29,653 bases of DNA from Ruminococcaceae bacterium UBA1730 (GCA_002315935.1 DCII01000046.1:1-29653), one strand, 5' to 3'; positions 15,373 through 23,699 are shown, counted from the stretch's first letter. Numbers and translations are program-made. The notes: generated from the letters alone by a model not told the origin.

Positions 15373-15861
15373 TTGGCTGAAATAATAAAACTGCACGGCG
15401 ATGTTGAAGCCGCAATAAATAAATACGGCGACAGTCTTCTTTCGCTATGCTCTGTTATGCTGAAAAACCGTGAGGATGCAAAGGATGCGGTTCAGGAAAC
15501 CTTTCTGAAATATATTCAGAAGGCTCCGGAATTCGAAAGCGAAGAGCACGAAAGGGCGTGGCTCATAAGGGTTGCCGCCAATCAATGCAAGGATATGCTC
15601 CGGTTCGCAAAGAGAAAAAGTTTATTCAGCCTTGAAGATGTGAGCGATATTGCCGCAGATGAGAATGATGCGCAGATTCTCTCTCTGCTGATGATGCTCG
15701 ACGAAAAATACAGGGTTGTTATGCACCTGCATTATGTTGAAGAATATAAGATTGAAGAAATCTCGAAGCTGCTCGGAATCAGCGAAGCGGCAATAAAGAA
15801 GCGTCTTCAGCGTGGCAGGGAAGCATTGAGAGAACTTTTGGGCAAAAAGGAGTCGAACTAA
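15373..15861 (+). CDS. ECF-family RNA polymerase sigma factor
   Basis: 162 aa from a TTG start at 15373, preceded by AAAGGGG. Region 2 (about 15-85) includes NREDAKDAVQETFLKYI and ERAWLIRVAANQCKDMLR; region 4 (about 105-155) includes the helix-turn-helix YKIEEISKLLGISEAAIKKRLQRGREALRELL. There is no region 3, as in ECF factors. It heads a cluster with a transmembrane putative anti-sigma factor and surface proteins, so it likely answers an envelope signal. An AAGGAG lies at the end of the gene, which would normally drive the next gene, but a hairpin-rich element separates the two. Confidence 0.93.
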   Translation: MAEIIKLHGDVEAAINKYGDSLLSLCSVMLKNREDAKDAVQETFLKYIQKAPEFESEEHERAWLIRVAANQCKDMLRFAKRKSLFSLEDVSDIAADENDAQILSLLMMLDEKYRVVMHLHYVEEYKIEEISKLLGISEAAIKKRLQRGREALRELLGKKESN

Positions 15862-15869
15862 ATATGGTT

Positions 15870-16110
15870 TTGACGCCATATTTTTGCCAATATTTCGTTA
15901 GAAATGCTCGGAATGCACAAAGCATTCCTGCGTTTTTCGCCTTATCTTGACAGAAAATCTGTCTGTCAAAACTGCGAAGCACCTTAAAAAGATGAGATTT
16001 GTGTGCAGTCAGGTGTTTCTTCGACGAAGATACACTTTCGTATTTCAAGGAGAACACGCCTGACTGTGCGTGAAGACCGCTTTTTAAGGCATATGGAGCT
16101 CGAATCCTTT
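15870..16110. repeat. Hairpin-rich intergenic element between sigma and anti-sigma genes (MITE-like or RNA)
   Basis: The 273 bp between the genes are packed with inverted repeats. GGAATGC/GCATTCC lies at 15910-15928 and TTGACAG/CTGTCAA at 15947-15969. An outer perfect 10-bp pair CCTTAAAAAG (15982-15991)/CTTTTTAAGG (16080-16089) encloses CAGTCAGG-TGT (16006-16016)/ACACG-CCTGACTG (16054-16066) and the small CTTC-gac-GAAG hairpin at 16019-16029. This nested layout is unlike ordinary intergenic sequence. It may be a non-autonomous insertion or a structured RNA within the operon mRNA. A short frame on the opposite strand (around 15779-16057) is open but has no known domain. Confidence 0.55.
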
Positions 16111-16134
16111 TTGCCTATGAAAGGGGCTGAAACG

Positions 16135-17118
16135 ATGAACTTTGAACCTGAAAAAATAAAGTCTGCAGCAAAGAGCATAAAGCTTTCGGATGATGAAAAA
16201 TCCGATATTCTTTCTGCCTGCAAGGAAAATGCAAAGCCGAAAAAGAAATACGGAAGAGTTATTGCCGCCGTTGCAGCGGTGTTTGCAATAACGGTTGTTA
16301 CAGTTGCGGTTGTTCCGTCTGTTATGACTAAAACGGGAATGGTCGCTTATGATACCGCCGATGAGGAAATCGGACTTTATGAAAAAAACGAAGCTTTTCC
16401 GGCAGAGGGAGAGCCCGTGGCGGCAGAAGCAGTTGAAGTAGATGAAAAAGCTGTTGAAGAATCGGAAACAGTTTCCGCCGAAATCTGTGTCGGAACATCC
16501 GAAAAATTAAGTCAGAAAAGCACAGCCGAAAATTCAAAATCCAAAGACGGCGGTAACGGAATGATTGACGAAATATCAAACGAATTCTGTATTCCGTGCA
16601 GACCTGCTTATTCCGCAAGCAAAAATCTTGATGTCATAGGTGAAAAAATAACCGATGAAGAAGCGGCAAAATACTTTGAAACTCACGGAGATTCAATCAT
16701 CAGCGAGCTTTCTTCAAGCGGAGTCAGAACGGATAACATCCGCTTTGCGAAAAACGGATATTATCATATCAGTTATACGGGCGAAGAGGGCAAACCCCTT
16801 GAGCTGAAACAGAATTTCAGAGATTATATTGTTTATAACGGCAACAGCATTGCTGCGATTGTTACTCTTTATAAAGAGAACGGAAAAATATATGACAGCC
16901 CCGCTTTCGGTGCACCGTGGTTTGATTCGTTCAATAAAAAACTAATTGCACATAAGGGAGAAAAGCTGATTTTCGTTTATGCACTCAATGCCGAAATCAT
17001 TATTGCACCGGACGGCACATATTTCAGTTCAACGGACTATGATATTTCGCAGTATATGGAGGGATTGGAAAATCCCTATGAATTTTTCTACACCGAATCG
17101 GCGGTATATATTCCGTGA
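16135..17118 (+). CDS. Putative membrane-bound anti-sigma factor with extracytoplasmic domain
   Basis: 327 aa from ATG 16135, which has AAAGGGG 8 bp upstream; a frame extension to 16003 passes through the hairpin element and is rejected. Residues 1-38 are cytoplasmic and could be a short sigma-binding segment (SDDEKSDILSACKENAKPKKKYG). Residues 40-62 are a single membrane helix. The rest is outside: an acidic, Ser/Glu-rich linker to about 150, then a folded domain (about 160-327) with YYHISYTGEEGKPLELKQ and TSTDY-like strands that I cannot place in a family. The position after an ECF sigma factor and the topology are the basis for the call. Confidence 0.65.
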   Translation: MNFEPEKIKSAAKSIKLSDDEKSDILSACKENAKPKKKYGRVIAAVAAVFAITVVTVAVVPSVMTKTGMVAYDTADEEIGLYEKNEAFPAEGEPVAAEAVEVDEKAVEESETVSAEICVGTSEKLSQKSTAENSKSKDGGNGMIDEISNEFCIPCRPAYSASKNLDVIGEKITDEEAAKYFETHGDSIISELSSSGVRTDNIRFAKNGYYHISYTGEEGKPLELKQNFRDYIVYNGNSIAAIVTLYKENGKIYDSPAFGAPWFDSFNKKLIAHKGEKLIFVYALNAEIIIAPDGTYFSSTDYDISQYMEGLENPYEFFYTESAVYIP

Positions 17119-17129
17119 GGTGAATGAAT

Positions 17130-18119
17130 ATGAAAAAGAAAATAATAATCATCATATCTGCAGTTGTTCTTTTGATTGCGGCGGTTCTTTTTGTTCCCAT
17201 TCCGAAAGGAAGTTATGATGACGGCGGCACAGAAGTCTATGAAGCTCTGACCTATAAACTGATAAAATGGAACAGACTTTATGAGGGCGACCTCTGCTAT
17301 AATTCAACCCGATTTTATTTCGGCGAGGAAAAGAACAAAAGCATTGACGAGCTTTGGCTCGAAATCAATCCGGATGCGGATGAAAAAACTTGCGTATTTA
17401 CCGCAACGGTTGCCGAGATTGATGAATCTTCTATTCTTGTGAAACCCGATGAAGGTTCGCAGGAGCTGAATTCCGCTGATGAAATCTGCATTCCGAAAAC
17501 GGCAGCAGACGGCATTGAAATCGAATCGGGCGACAAAATTGAAATCGAATATGACGGCAACATTGCCGAAGTTTATCCTGCAATGATTGACAATGTCAGT
17601 TTAGTTAAGGTGATTGAAAAATCAGAGAATTTCAGTGTAAGCAGTCCGGGTTCAACTATGAAATCATCCGAAAAATCAACGAAGCCCGAAGAAGACGGAA
17701 AGAAATACAGTGAAAATAATAAAGTTCAGTTTGTCAGGTCGCATTGCAGCGAAACAAAGACCGCATTTCCTTATGCGGTTGTTATCAGAAGCAAAGCGGA
17801 GCTTGATAGCTATTATAATGATAACAAAACCGTATGGGGTTTTTCGGGAAAGGCAAACGGTATTTCGTTTAACGAAGCCATAAAGGAATACGACGATTCT
17901 TTTTTCGAAAATAATGCGTTGGTTTTTGCCGTAACAAGAGAGGGAAGCGGTTCAATAACTTATAAAAGTGCTTCAATTGACGGGAACAATATCAATGTTG
18001 AGAAGGTTGTTCCGGAGGTTAATACCTGCGATATGGCATATTGGCACATCATTTTTGAAGTTGAAAAAACAGACCCGATTCTTTCGGGCAAAATAAATAT
18101 CAATATCACGGAGGGATAA
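17130..18119 (+). CDS. Membrane-anchored protein with DUF3221-like OB fold and PrcB-like C-terminal domain
   Basis: 329 aa. I prefer ATG 17130 because GAGGTGA at 17117-17123 gives proper spacing; ATG 17124 touches it. Residues 1-22 are a membrane or export helix. Residues about 85-155 (CVFTATVAEIDESSILVKP, GDKIEIEYDGNIAEVYPA) resemble a DUF3221-type small beta barrel. Residues about 195-329 (VVIRSKAELDSYY, ALVFAVTREGSGSITYK, YWHIIFEVEK) resemble the PrcB C-terminal fold. Both assignments are by eye. The gene starts within a few bases of the anti-sigma stop and is followed 3 bp later by the DUF4349 gene, so it belongs to the sigma operon. Confidence 0.6.
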   Translation: MKKKIIIIISAVVLLIAAVLFVPIPKGSYDDGGTEVYEALTYKLIKWNRLYEGDLCYNSTRFYFGEEKNKSIDELWLEINPDADEKTCVFTATVAEIDESSILVKPDEGSQELNSADEICIPKTAADGIEIESGDKIEIEYDGNIAEVYPAMIDNVSLVKVIEKSENFSVSSPGSTMKSSEKSTKPEEDGKKYSENNKVQFVRSHCSETKTAFPYAVVIRSKAELDSYYNDNKTVWGFSGKANGISFNEAIKEYDDSFFENNALVFAVTREGSGSITYKSASIDGNNINVEKVVPEVNTCDMAYWHIIFEVEKTDPILSGKININITEG

Positions 18120-18122
18120 ATC

Positions 18123-19037
18123 ATGAAAAAATTACTTGCAATAATATCCTGCGTTCTTCTGCTTCTCGGCATTTTCGCTTCCTGCGGAAAATCCAAAAAT
18201 GCTGTTCCCGAGTTATATGATTATGCGGCAGGAACGGCAGACGGAAATTCAGCTGAATTTATGATCGAAGACAGCGAGGCTATTTCCGAAGAGAGCAAGG
18301 TAATGGCGGAAAGCGGAAGCGTTGAGCTCGATGAAAAGCTTGTCAAAACCGTTTCAATGAGCATTGAAACAAAAGAATTCACCGCCTGCATGGATTCTCT
18401 TAAAGCGGCGGCTACGGCAAACGGTGGCTACATTGAAAATTCCGATGTCAACTCAAGCGGATACTATAATTACAACGGAACCCGTAACGCATCCGTAACC
18501 TTCAGAATTCCTGCAGATAAGCTTGATGCTTTTCTTAAGGGAACGGAGGAAAAGGACAAGGTTGTTTCCAAATCGGAAAATGTCGAAAATGTTACGCTGG
18601 AATATGTTGATGTTGAAAGCAGAATCAAAGCCTGCAAGACGGAGCGTGAAAGTCTGCTTGAGCTGCTCAAAAAGGCAGAGAATGTTACGGATATTATTTC
18701 AATCCGTGAAAGACTTACAACCGTTAATTATGAAATCGAAAATTATTCGGCACAGCTTCGGGTGCTTGAAAACAGAGTCAGCTACAGCACGGTCACAGTC
18801 AATATCGACGAGGTTCAGAGAGTTACGGAGGAGGAAAACTCTCTCGGTGCTGAAATCAAAAACAGATTCCTTGAATCGTGGGATTCTCTTGTTGAATTCT
18901 TCCGTTCGTTTGTTGTCTGGCTTATCGGCGGAATTCCGGTTCTTCTTCCTCTTGCGATTGTTATCGTAATTGCGATTATCATTATCAAAAAGAAAATAAA
19001 AAAGTGCAGAGCAAAAAAGCATAAGGAAAATCAGTAA
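18123..19037 (+). CDS. DUF4349 lipoprotein with C-terminal membrane helix
   Basis: 304 aa. The N-terminus MKKLLAIISCVLLLLG leads to a lipobox FASC. The DUF4349 core spans about 75-235: LVKTVSMSIETKEFTACMDSL, GGYIENSDVNSSGYYNY, VTFRIPADKLDAFL, and a coiled-coil stretch VDVESRIKACKTERESLLELL ending in YSTVTVNIDEV. Residues about 258-285 form a membrane helix followed by a very basic tail (KKKIKKCRAKKHK). DUF4349 proteins are often found beside ECF sigma/anti-sigma pairs; the function is unknown. GGAGGG in the end of the upstream gene gives the ribosome site, indicating coupling. Confidence 0.88.
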   Translation: MKKLLAIISCVLLLLGIFASCGKSKNAVPELYDYAAGTADGNSAEFMIEDSEAISEESKVMAESGSVELDEKLVKTVSMSIETKEFTACMDSLKAAATANGGYIENSDVNSSGYYNYNGTRNASVTFRIPADKLDAFLKGTEEKDKVVSKSENVENVTLEYVDVESRIKACKTERESLLELLKKAENVTDIISIRERLTTVNYEIENYSAQLRVLENRVSYSTVTVNIDEVQRVTEEENSLGAEIKNRFLESWDSLVEFFRSFVVWLIGGIPVLLPLAIVIVIAIIIIKKKIKKCRAKKHKENQ

Positions 19038-19114
19038 CACACACTGCATCTGTGCATAGAATGACATTGAAAGCGGTTGAAAGCCACTTTACATCATATC
19101 CGGAGGTCATTTTT

Positions 19115-19246
19115 ATGTGCGGATGCAACAATAACTGGATTCTTTTCATCGTTCTTATTCTCCTCTTCTGCAACAATAACGATTGCGGTTGCGGCTGCAA
19201 CGGAACAAGCACACTCGGCAATGGCGGCTGCGGCTGCGGTTGCTGA
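19115..19246 (+). CDS. Tiny Cys/Gly-rich membrane peptide (HCB-like)
   Basis: 43 aa from ATG 19115, chosen because CGGAGG sits 9 bp upstream. The peptide begins MCGCNNNW, has one hydrophobic helix (ILFIVLILLFC) and ends in a Gly-Cys tail with CGCGC repeats; 10 of 43 residues are Cys. Peptides of this plan are annotated in Clostridia under the odd name chorion class high-cysteine HCB protein 13. A metal-binding or redox role at the membrane is plausible but unproven. It is followed by a terminator. Confidence 0.7.
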   Translation: MCGCNNNWILFIVLILLFCNNNDCGCGCNGTSTLGNGGCGCGC

Positions 19247-19290
19247 ACCGAAGGCCGTCCTGTGACGGCAGATGAAACTGAATAACATGA

Positions 19291-19336
19291 GAATGCCGTT
19301 ATCCTCTTTTTCGTGGGTGGCGGCAATTCTTTTTTT
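19291..19336 (+). terminator. Intrinsic terminator after the Cys-rich peptide gene
   Basis: GAATGCCG-tt-ATCC (19291-19304) pairs with GGGT-gg-CGGC-a-ATTC (19315-19329), then T7 at 19330-19336. Confidence 0.75.
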
Positions 19337-19396
19337 GAAGTCTGCGATTTCGGAAAAGAAATTTTATTCCGTTTTATAAAAAATTCCCGAAAAACA

Positions 19397-19425
19397 TTGA
19401 AATTATCTAATAAAAGTATTAAAAT
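19397..19425 (+). promoter_or_regulatory. Sigma-A promoter of the apbE-rnf operon
   Basis: TTGAAA at 19397-19402, a 17-bp spacer and TAAAAT at 19420-19425, about 25 bp before the apbE ribosome site. No other promoter is evident before the rnf genes. Confidence 0.6.
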
Positions 19426-19458
19426 TATTCTGCATATTTATAATAGGCGGTGAATTTG

Positions 19459-20457
19459 TTGGGAAAGAAAAAAACAATAAGCATAGTTTCTGTTGCCGCC
19501 GTTATTTTCTGCGTTATGCTGATTTTCTATTCCGCTTTTTTGGCGAAAGAAACAGGCGTGGAATTCTTCGCAATGGATACATATATCAAGGTCTCAGCTG
19601 TCGGCACGGATTCAGCCGCCGCCTGTGAAAAAATCCAGACGCTTGTCAACAGTCTTGACACTGAAATGCTCTCCCGTCAGAATGAAAATTCCGAAATTTC
19701 CGTTCTCAATTCGAATGGCGGAATAATGAGCGAAAAGATGCAGGAATATATTCTCGCTATGCTCGGAATTTATGAGAAATCAAACGGTGCTTTCGATTTT
19801 GCACTCGGCTCGGTAAGCGACCTGTGGGGCTTCGGCAATAATCCTCACCTGCCTGCCAATTCTAAAATAAAATCAGCTCTTGAAAAATCGGGAGCGGATA
19901 AGCTTTCGATAAGCGGCAATAAAATTTCAACCAACGGAGCGGTTATTGATTTCGGAGCATCGGGCAAGGGAATTGCTCTTGATGAGATAAAAGAATTGCT
20001 CGGTTCAATGAAAATAAAGAATGCCGTTGTCAGTGTCGGTGGAAGCGTTCTTCTTTATGGCAAAAAGAATTTCACAGTCGGAATAAGAAATCCCAAAGGC
20101 GGTTCGGGAAGCTATATAATGACGGTTTCAACTCCTGCCGCCTGCGTTTCAACCTCGGGAAGCTATGAACAGTATTTTGAAGAAAACGGAAAAAACTATC
20201 ATCACATTCTCAACCCCGAAACAGGTTATCCTGTTGATAACGGACTTGTGAGTGTGACGGTTATTTCGGATAACGGACTTGCAAGCGACGCTCTTTCAAC
20301 TGCCTGCTTCGTGCTCGGAATAGAAGACGGAATGAAGCTTGCGGAGGAATACGGATGCGAAATTGTTTTCGTTGATTCAAGAAAAAAAGTTACAGCATCA
20401 GACGGAATAAAGGATTCCCTTAAGATAACAGACAGCAATTATTCCTTTGCGGAGTGA
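19459..20457 (+). CDS. apbE: FAD:protein FMN transferase (ApbE)
   Basis: 332 aa from TTG 19459. AGGCGGTGA at 19445-19453 is an excellent ribosome site for this TTG; GTG 19450, in frame, lies inside that site and TTG 19456 is the alternative. An N-terminal helix anchors the protein on the outer face. ApbE cleaves FAD and links FMN to a Thr in D-x-x-[ST]-[GS]-A-T motifs. Family motifs are clear: EFFAMDTYIK, GALDFALGS-like NGAFDFALGSVSDLWGFG, DFGASGKGIALD, VSVGGSVLLYG, STSGSYEQYF, HHILNPETGYP and GLASDALSTACFVLG. Its place at the head of the rnf operon fits flavinylation of RnfD and RnfG. Confidence 0.93.
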   Translation: MGKKKTISIVSVAAVIFCVMLIFYSAFLAKETGVEFFAMDTYIKVSAVGTDSAAACEKIQTLVNSLDTEMLSRQNENSEISVLNSNGGIMSEKMQEYILAMLGIYEKSNGAFDFALGSVSDLWGFGNNPHLPANSKIKSALEKSGADKLSISGNKISTNGAVIDFGASGKGIALDEIKELLGSMKIKNAVVSVGGSVLLYGKKNFTVGIRNPKGGSGSYIMTVSTPAACVSTSGSYEQYFEENGKNYHHILNPETGYPVDNGLVSVTVISDNGLASDALSTACFVLGIEDGMKLAEEYGCEIVFVDSRKKVTASDGIKDSLKITDSNYSFAE

Positions 20458-20459
20458 AT

Positions 20460-20834
20460 ATGGATAAAAAGCTTTTCAGAAAAGGCGATATTGTCGTTAT
20501 CGGCACAGCGTTGCTTGTTGCGGCGGCAATCTTTCTGCTCCGTTTTGTCGGAAACGAAAAAAAGCTTGTTGCCGAGATAAGGGTTGACGGCGAGGTTATC
20601 GAAACCATTGACCTTTCGGCAATTGCCGAAGCAGTTGTCATATCGCCCGAAACAGAGCCGAAGGTCACAATCAAAGCGGAAAACGGAGCTATATATTTTG
20701 AGCACGCCGACTGCCCCGATAAGCTCTGCATTTCAAGCGGAAAACTTACCCGAAAGGGAGATACGGCGGTATGTCTGCCGGCGAAAACGGTAATAACCGT
20801 GCTCGGAGCGGATGTTGATGCCGTTACCTACTGA
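20460..20834 (+). CDS. NusG domain II-containing membrane-anchored protein
   Basis: 124 aa from ATG 20460, with GGAG at 20451-20454; the in-frame GTG at 20454 overlaps that site. Residues 10-30 are a membrane helix. The rest matches the NusG-II/DUF1312 family: VDGEVIETIDLS, VTIKAENGAIYFEHADCPDKLCISSGKLTRKGDTAVCLPAKTV broken into strands, with a CPDKLC Cys pair characteristic of the family. The gene regularly accompanies ApbE, Gx and Rnf genes in Clostridia, so a part in flavin or electron-transfer maturation is likely but unproven. It overlaps the end of apbE. Confidence 0.85.
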   Translation: MDKKLFRKGDIVVIGTALLVAAAIFLLRFVGNEKKLVAEIRVDGEVIETIDLSAIAEAVVISPETEPKVTIKAENGAIYFEHADCPDKLCISSGKLTRKGDTAVCLPAKTVITVLGADVDAVTY

Positions 20835-21357
20835 TATGAAAAAAAATCCCGTATTCAAAATCGCTCTTGCGGCGATACTCTGTGCACAGGCGTTGGCGTT
20901 AGGCTGGCTCGAAGGTCTGCTTCCGCCGTTGCCTATGCTTCCCCCGGGAGCGAAGCCCGGATTTTCAAACATAATAACAATGTTTGCGGCAGGCAGTCTC
21001 GGACTTCCGTGGGCACTTACCGTAGCAGTTATAAAGGGTGCATTCGCATTCGTAACAAGAGGCTTTACGGCTTCTCTGATGAGCCTTTCCGGCGGAATTC
21101 TTTCGGCAGTTGCCATGTGGCTTCTTCTGAAAACCGCAAGGAAAAAGCTCGGATTAATGGGCATTTCGATGATTTGTGCCATCTGCCATAATGCAGGTCA
21201 GCTTGCGGCGGCGGCATTGATAACCGGCACGGCGAAGATAGTTTATTATTCCCCTGCTCTTATCGTTTTCGGTTTGCTTACGGGTGCGGTTACAGGCATT
21301 GTTTTCAGAGCGGTTATGCCTGCACTTGAAAAACAGAAAAAATTTCTATTCAAATAA
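20818..21357 (+). CDS. Gx transporter family membrane protein (annotated as heptaprenyl diphosphate synthase component I)
   Basis: About 179 aa. Start is uncertain: ATG 20818 has GGAG 9 bp upstream and overlaps the preceding gene by 17 bp; ATG 20836 has no ribosome site. Five or six membrane helices are visible (AALAAILCAQALALGWLE-like first helix, FSNIITMFAAGSLGLPWALTV, GGILSAVAMWLLL, YSPALIVFGLLTGAVTGIVF). The ECF-transporter-like small integral fold with PPGAKPGFSNI is typical of the Gx family found in front of rnf or with prenyl synthases. It may move a flavin or quinone precursor; this is inference from context. Confidence 0.8.
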   Translation: MPLPTDMKKNPVFKIALAAILCAQALALGWLEGLLPPLPMLPPGAKPGFSNIITMFAAGSLGLPWALTVAVIKGAFAFVTRGFTASLMSLSGGILSAVAMWLLLKTARKKLGLMGISMICAICHNAGQLAAAALITGTAKIVYYSPALIVFGLLTGAVTGIVFRAVMPALEKQKKFLFK

Positions 21358-21375
21358 AATTGAGGAGGAAAGATT

Positions 21376-22722
21376 ATGGCTAAAAAAATAGCCGGAGTTC
21401 TGACGGCGGTCAAAAAAGTCAGAGGCGGAGCAAAGGTTCCCCATCGCAAGAATACCGCCGAAACAGAAATTGTCAGAATTCCAACACCTTCAAAGGTTGT
21501 TATTCCCATGTCGATGCATATCGGTGCTCCCTGCGAACCGGTTGTCAAGGTCGGTGACGAGGTTGCAGTCGGTCAGCTTATCGGCGACAGCGACAAATTC
21601 GTCAGTGCACCGATTCATGCTACCGTTTCGGGAAAGGTTGTTGAGGTCGGCAATGTCAAGCTTCCAAACGGAACACTTTCGCAGGCGGTAACGATTGAAT
21701 CTGACGGGGAAATGAGACTCTGGGACGGCATTAAGCCTCCGAAGGTTGAAACGAGAGAGGACCTTATCAAAGCGGTCAGGGATTCGGGACTTGTCGGTCT
21801 CGGCGGAGCCGGATTTCCGACTCATGTCAAGCTGAATTTTCCTCCAGAAAAGAATATTGATACCCTTGTTATCAACGCCGCAGAATGCGAGCCTTACATA
21901 ACGGTTGACTACCGTGAATGCATTGAGAATTCATGGGATATTCTTTCGGGCGTTTACACTCTTAAAGATATTCTCGGCTTCAAGCAGGTTATCATTGCGG
22001 TTGAAGATAATAAACCCGAGGCATTCAAGGTTCTCAAGGCAATTGCAGATAATAAGGTTGATGTCAAGGATGAGGTCAAGCTCATGACCCTTGAATCAAA
22101 ATATCCTCAAGGTGCGGAGAAGATGATGGTTCAGTCCGCAACCGGCAGACAGGTTCCTCCCGGAAAGCTTCCTGCCGATGTCGGCTGTGTTGTTATGAAC
22201 GTTGCTTCGGTTGCGTTCATTGCAAGATACCTCAAAACAGGCAAGCCACTTGTCAGCCGTTCGTTGACAGTTGACGGCTCGGCAATTGCTCAGCCGAAGA
22301 ATGTCAGAGTTCCCATCGGAACTAATATCGGCGAAATCATTGATTTCTGCGGTGGATTCGGTGAAGAACCCTGCAAGATTATAACAGGCGGTCCGATGAT
22401 GGGTCTTTCTATAGTCGGCACTGACCTTCCCGTTCTCAAGCAGAATAATGCCATTCTTGCATTTTCAAAGAGTGATGCAGTTCTCAAGCCCGAAAAGGAC
22501 TGCATTCGTTGCGGCAAATGTGCCGCCGTCTGCCCCATGAGCCTTGTTCCGACAAACATTGTAAAAGCGGTCAAGGCAAAGGATGTTGATATGCTCAACA
22601 AGGTCGGCGTTATGGTCTGCATGGAATGCGGAAGCTGTGCTTTCGCCTGCCCCGCAGGAAAGCCGCTTGTTCAGCATATGAGACTTGCAAAGTCAATTTT
22701 AAGAGAGGAGGCAAAAAAATAA
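21376..22722 (+). CDS. rnfC: Rnf electron transport complex subunit C
   Basis: 448 aa, usual length. RnfC is the peripheral NADH-side subunit carrying FMN and two [4Fe-4S] clusters. Seen: N-terminal barrel (PSKVVIPMSMHIGAPCEPVVKVGDEVAVGQ), the NADH/FMN region VGLGGAGFPTHVKL and NAAECEPYITVDYR, and two ferredoxin motifs near the C-terminus, CIRCGKCAAVCPM and CMECGSCAFACPAG. GAGGAGGAAAG precedes the start. It overlaps rnfD by one base. The complex couples reduced ferredoxin oxidation by NAD+ to Na+ or H+ export. Confidence 0.97.
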   Translation: MAKKIAGVLTAVKKVRGGAKVPHRKNTAETEIVRIPTPSKVVIPMSMHIGAPCEPVVKVGDEVAVGQLIGDSDKFVSAPIHATVSGKVVEVGNVKLPNGTLSQAVTIESDGEMRLWDGIKPPKVETREDLIKAVRDSGLVGLGGAGFPTHVKLNFPPEKNIDTLVINAAECEPYITVDYRECIENSWDILSGVYTLKDILGFKQVIIAVEDNKPEAFKVLKAIADNKVDVKDEVKLMTLESKYPQGAEKMMVQSATGRQVPPGKLPADVGCVVMNVASVAFIARYLKTGKPLVSRSLTVDGSAIAQPKNVRVPIGTNIGEIIDFCGGFGEEPCKIITGGPMMGLSIVGTDLPVLKQNNAILAFSKSDAVLKPEKDCIRCGKCAAVCPMSLVPTNIVKAVKAKDVDMLNKVGVMVCMECGSCAFACPAGKPLVQHMRLAKSILREEAKK

Positions 22723-23699
22723 TGGTAAACGGAAAGCTTCTTACGGTCAGTGCATCTCCTCATGTGCGCTCCGTTCAGACAACAACGAAGATAATGCTTG
22801 ATGTTATCATCGCTCTTCTGCCTGCTCTTGCAGTTTCGGTTGTTGCGTTCGGACCGAGAGTTCTTCTCGTCTGTGCCGTTTCCGTCACCTGTGCAATCCT
22901 CGCAGAATATGCTTCAAGAAAAATTATGAAAAGAAGCACCACTATCGGTGATCTGAGTGCCATAGTAACAGGTCTTCTTGTTGCTTTCAATATGCCCTCA
23001 ACCATTCCCTTCTGGATGGTCGGTCTCGGCAGTATCATTGCCATCGTGGTTGTTAAGCAGTTCTTCGGCGGTATCGGTCAGAATTTCGCAAATCCTGCCA
23101 TTGTTGCAAGAATTGTTCTTCTGCTCTCGTTCGGAGCGGAAATGACAAGCTGGGTAAAGCCCCTCACATGGAAGGTGGATGCTGTTTCAACTGCAACAAC
23201 TCTTGCTTCTCTTAAAACAGGTGTAACGGAAAATCTTCCTTCTTTCGGCGATATGTTCCTCGGAATGAGAGCAGGATGCCTCGGCGAAACCTGTGCGGCG
23301 GCACTTATCATCGGCGGAATTTATCTTTGCATCAAGAAGGTTATCAAACCGATTATTCCGCTCACATATATCGGAACGGTTGCGGTTATCATGCTTCTCA
23401 AGAGCCACGGCAACCTGAATTTCGTTGCTTATGAGCTTCTCAGCGGCGGACTCCTTCTCGGAGCAATCTTCATGGCAACCGATTATTCAACAAGCCCCAT
23501 CAACACAAAGGGCAAGGTTATTTTCGGCATCGGCTGCGGAATAATCACAGCTCTTATCAGAATGTTTGCTTCTATGACTGAAGGCGTTTCATTTGCAATT
23601 CTCATCATGAACCTTCTTGTTCCCTATATTGAAAAAGCAACAACTCCGAAGCCCTTCGGAACTCCCAAAAAGGAAAAAAAGGAGGCGGCAAAAGCATGA
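22722..23699 (+). CDS. rnfD: Rnf electron transport complex subunit D
   Basis: 325 aa from ATG 22722, with GAGAGGAGG upstream; the A of ATG is the last base of the rnfC stop. RnfD is an integral membrane subunit of about ten helices with covalently bound FMN. The flavinylation motif D153-A-V-S-T-A-T159 fits the ApbE consensus. Further landmarks are the N-terminal SASPHVRSVQTTTKIMLDVI, FANPAIVARIVLL and ATDYSTSPINTKGKVIFGIG. The last residues KKEKKEAAKA are a charged tail, and the stop overlaps rnfG by 4 bp. Confidence 0.96.
   Translation: MVNGKLLTVSASPHVRSVQTTTKIMLDVIIALLPALAVSVVAFGPRVLLVCAVSVTCAILAEYASRKIMKRSTTIGDLSAIVTGLLVAFNMPSTIPFWMVGLGSIIAIVVVKQFFGGIGQNFANPAIVARIVLLLSFGAEMTSWVKPLTWKVDAVSTATTLASLKTGVTENLPSFGDMFLGMRAGCLGETCAAALIIGGIYLCIKKVIKPIIPLTYIGTVAVIMLLKSHGNLNFVAYELLSGGLLLGAIFMATDYSTSPINTKGKVIFGIGCGIITALIRMFASMTEGVSFAILIMNLLVPYIEKATTPKPFGTPKKEKKEAAKA

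Noticed and set aside
15779..16057. Minus-strand 92-aa frame across the end of the sigma gene and the hairpin element
   Set aside because: Overlaps the sigma gene, no ribosome site or domain; probably an accident of the repeat, though its persistence in other copies of the element would be worth a look.
16003..16134. Extension of the anti-sigma candidate to 16003
   Set aside because: It reads through the hairpin element and gives a basic, low-complexity peptide; ATG 16135 has AAAGGGG.
19094..19326. Minus-strand Ala-rich frames opposite the Cys-rich peptide
   Set aside because: They are the complement of Gly-Cys codons; the plus strand has the SD and the terminator.
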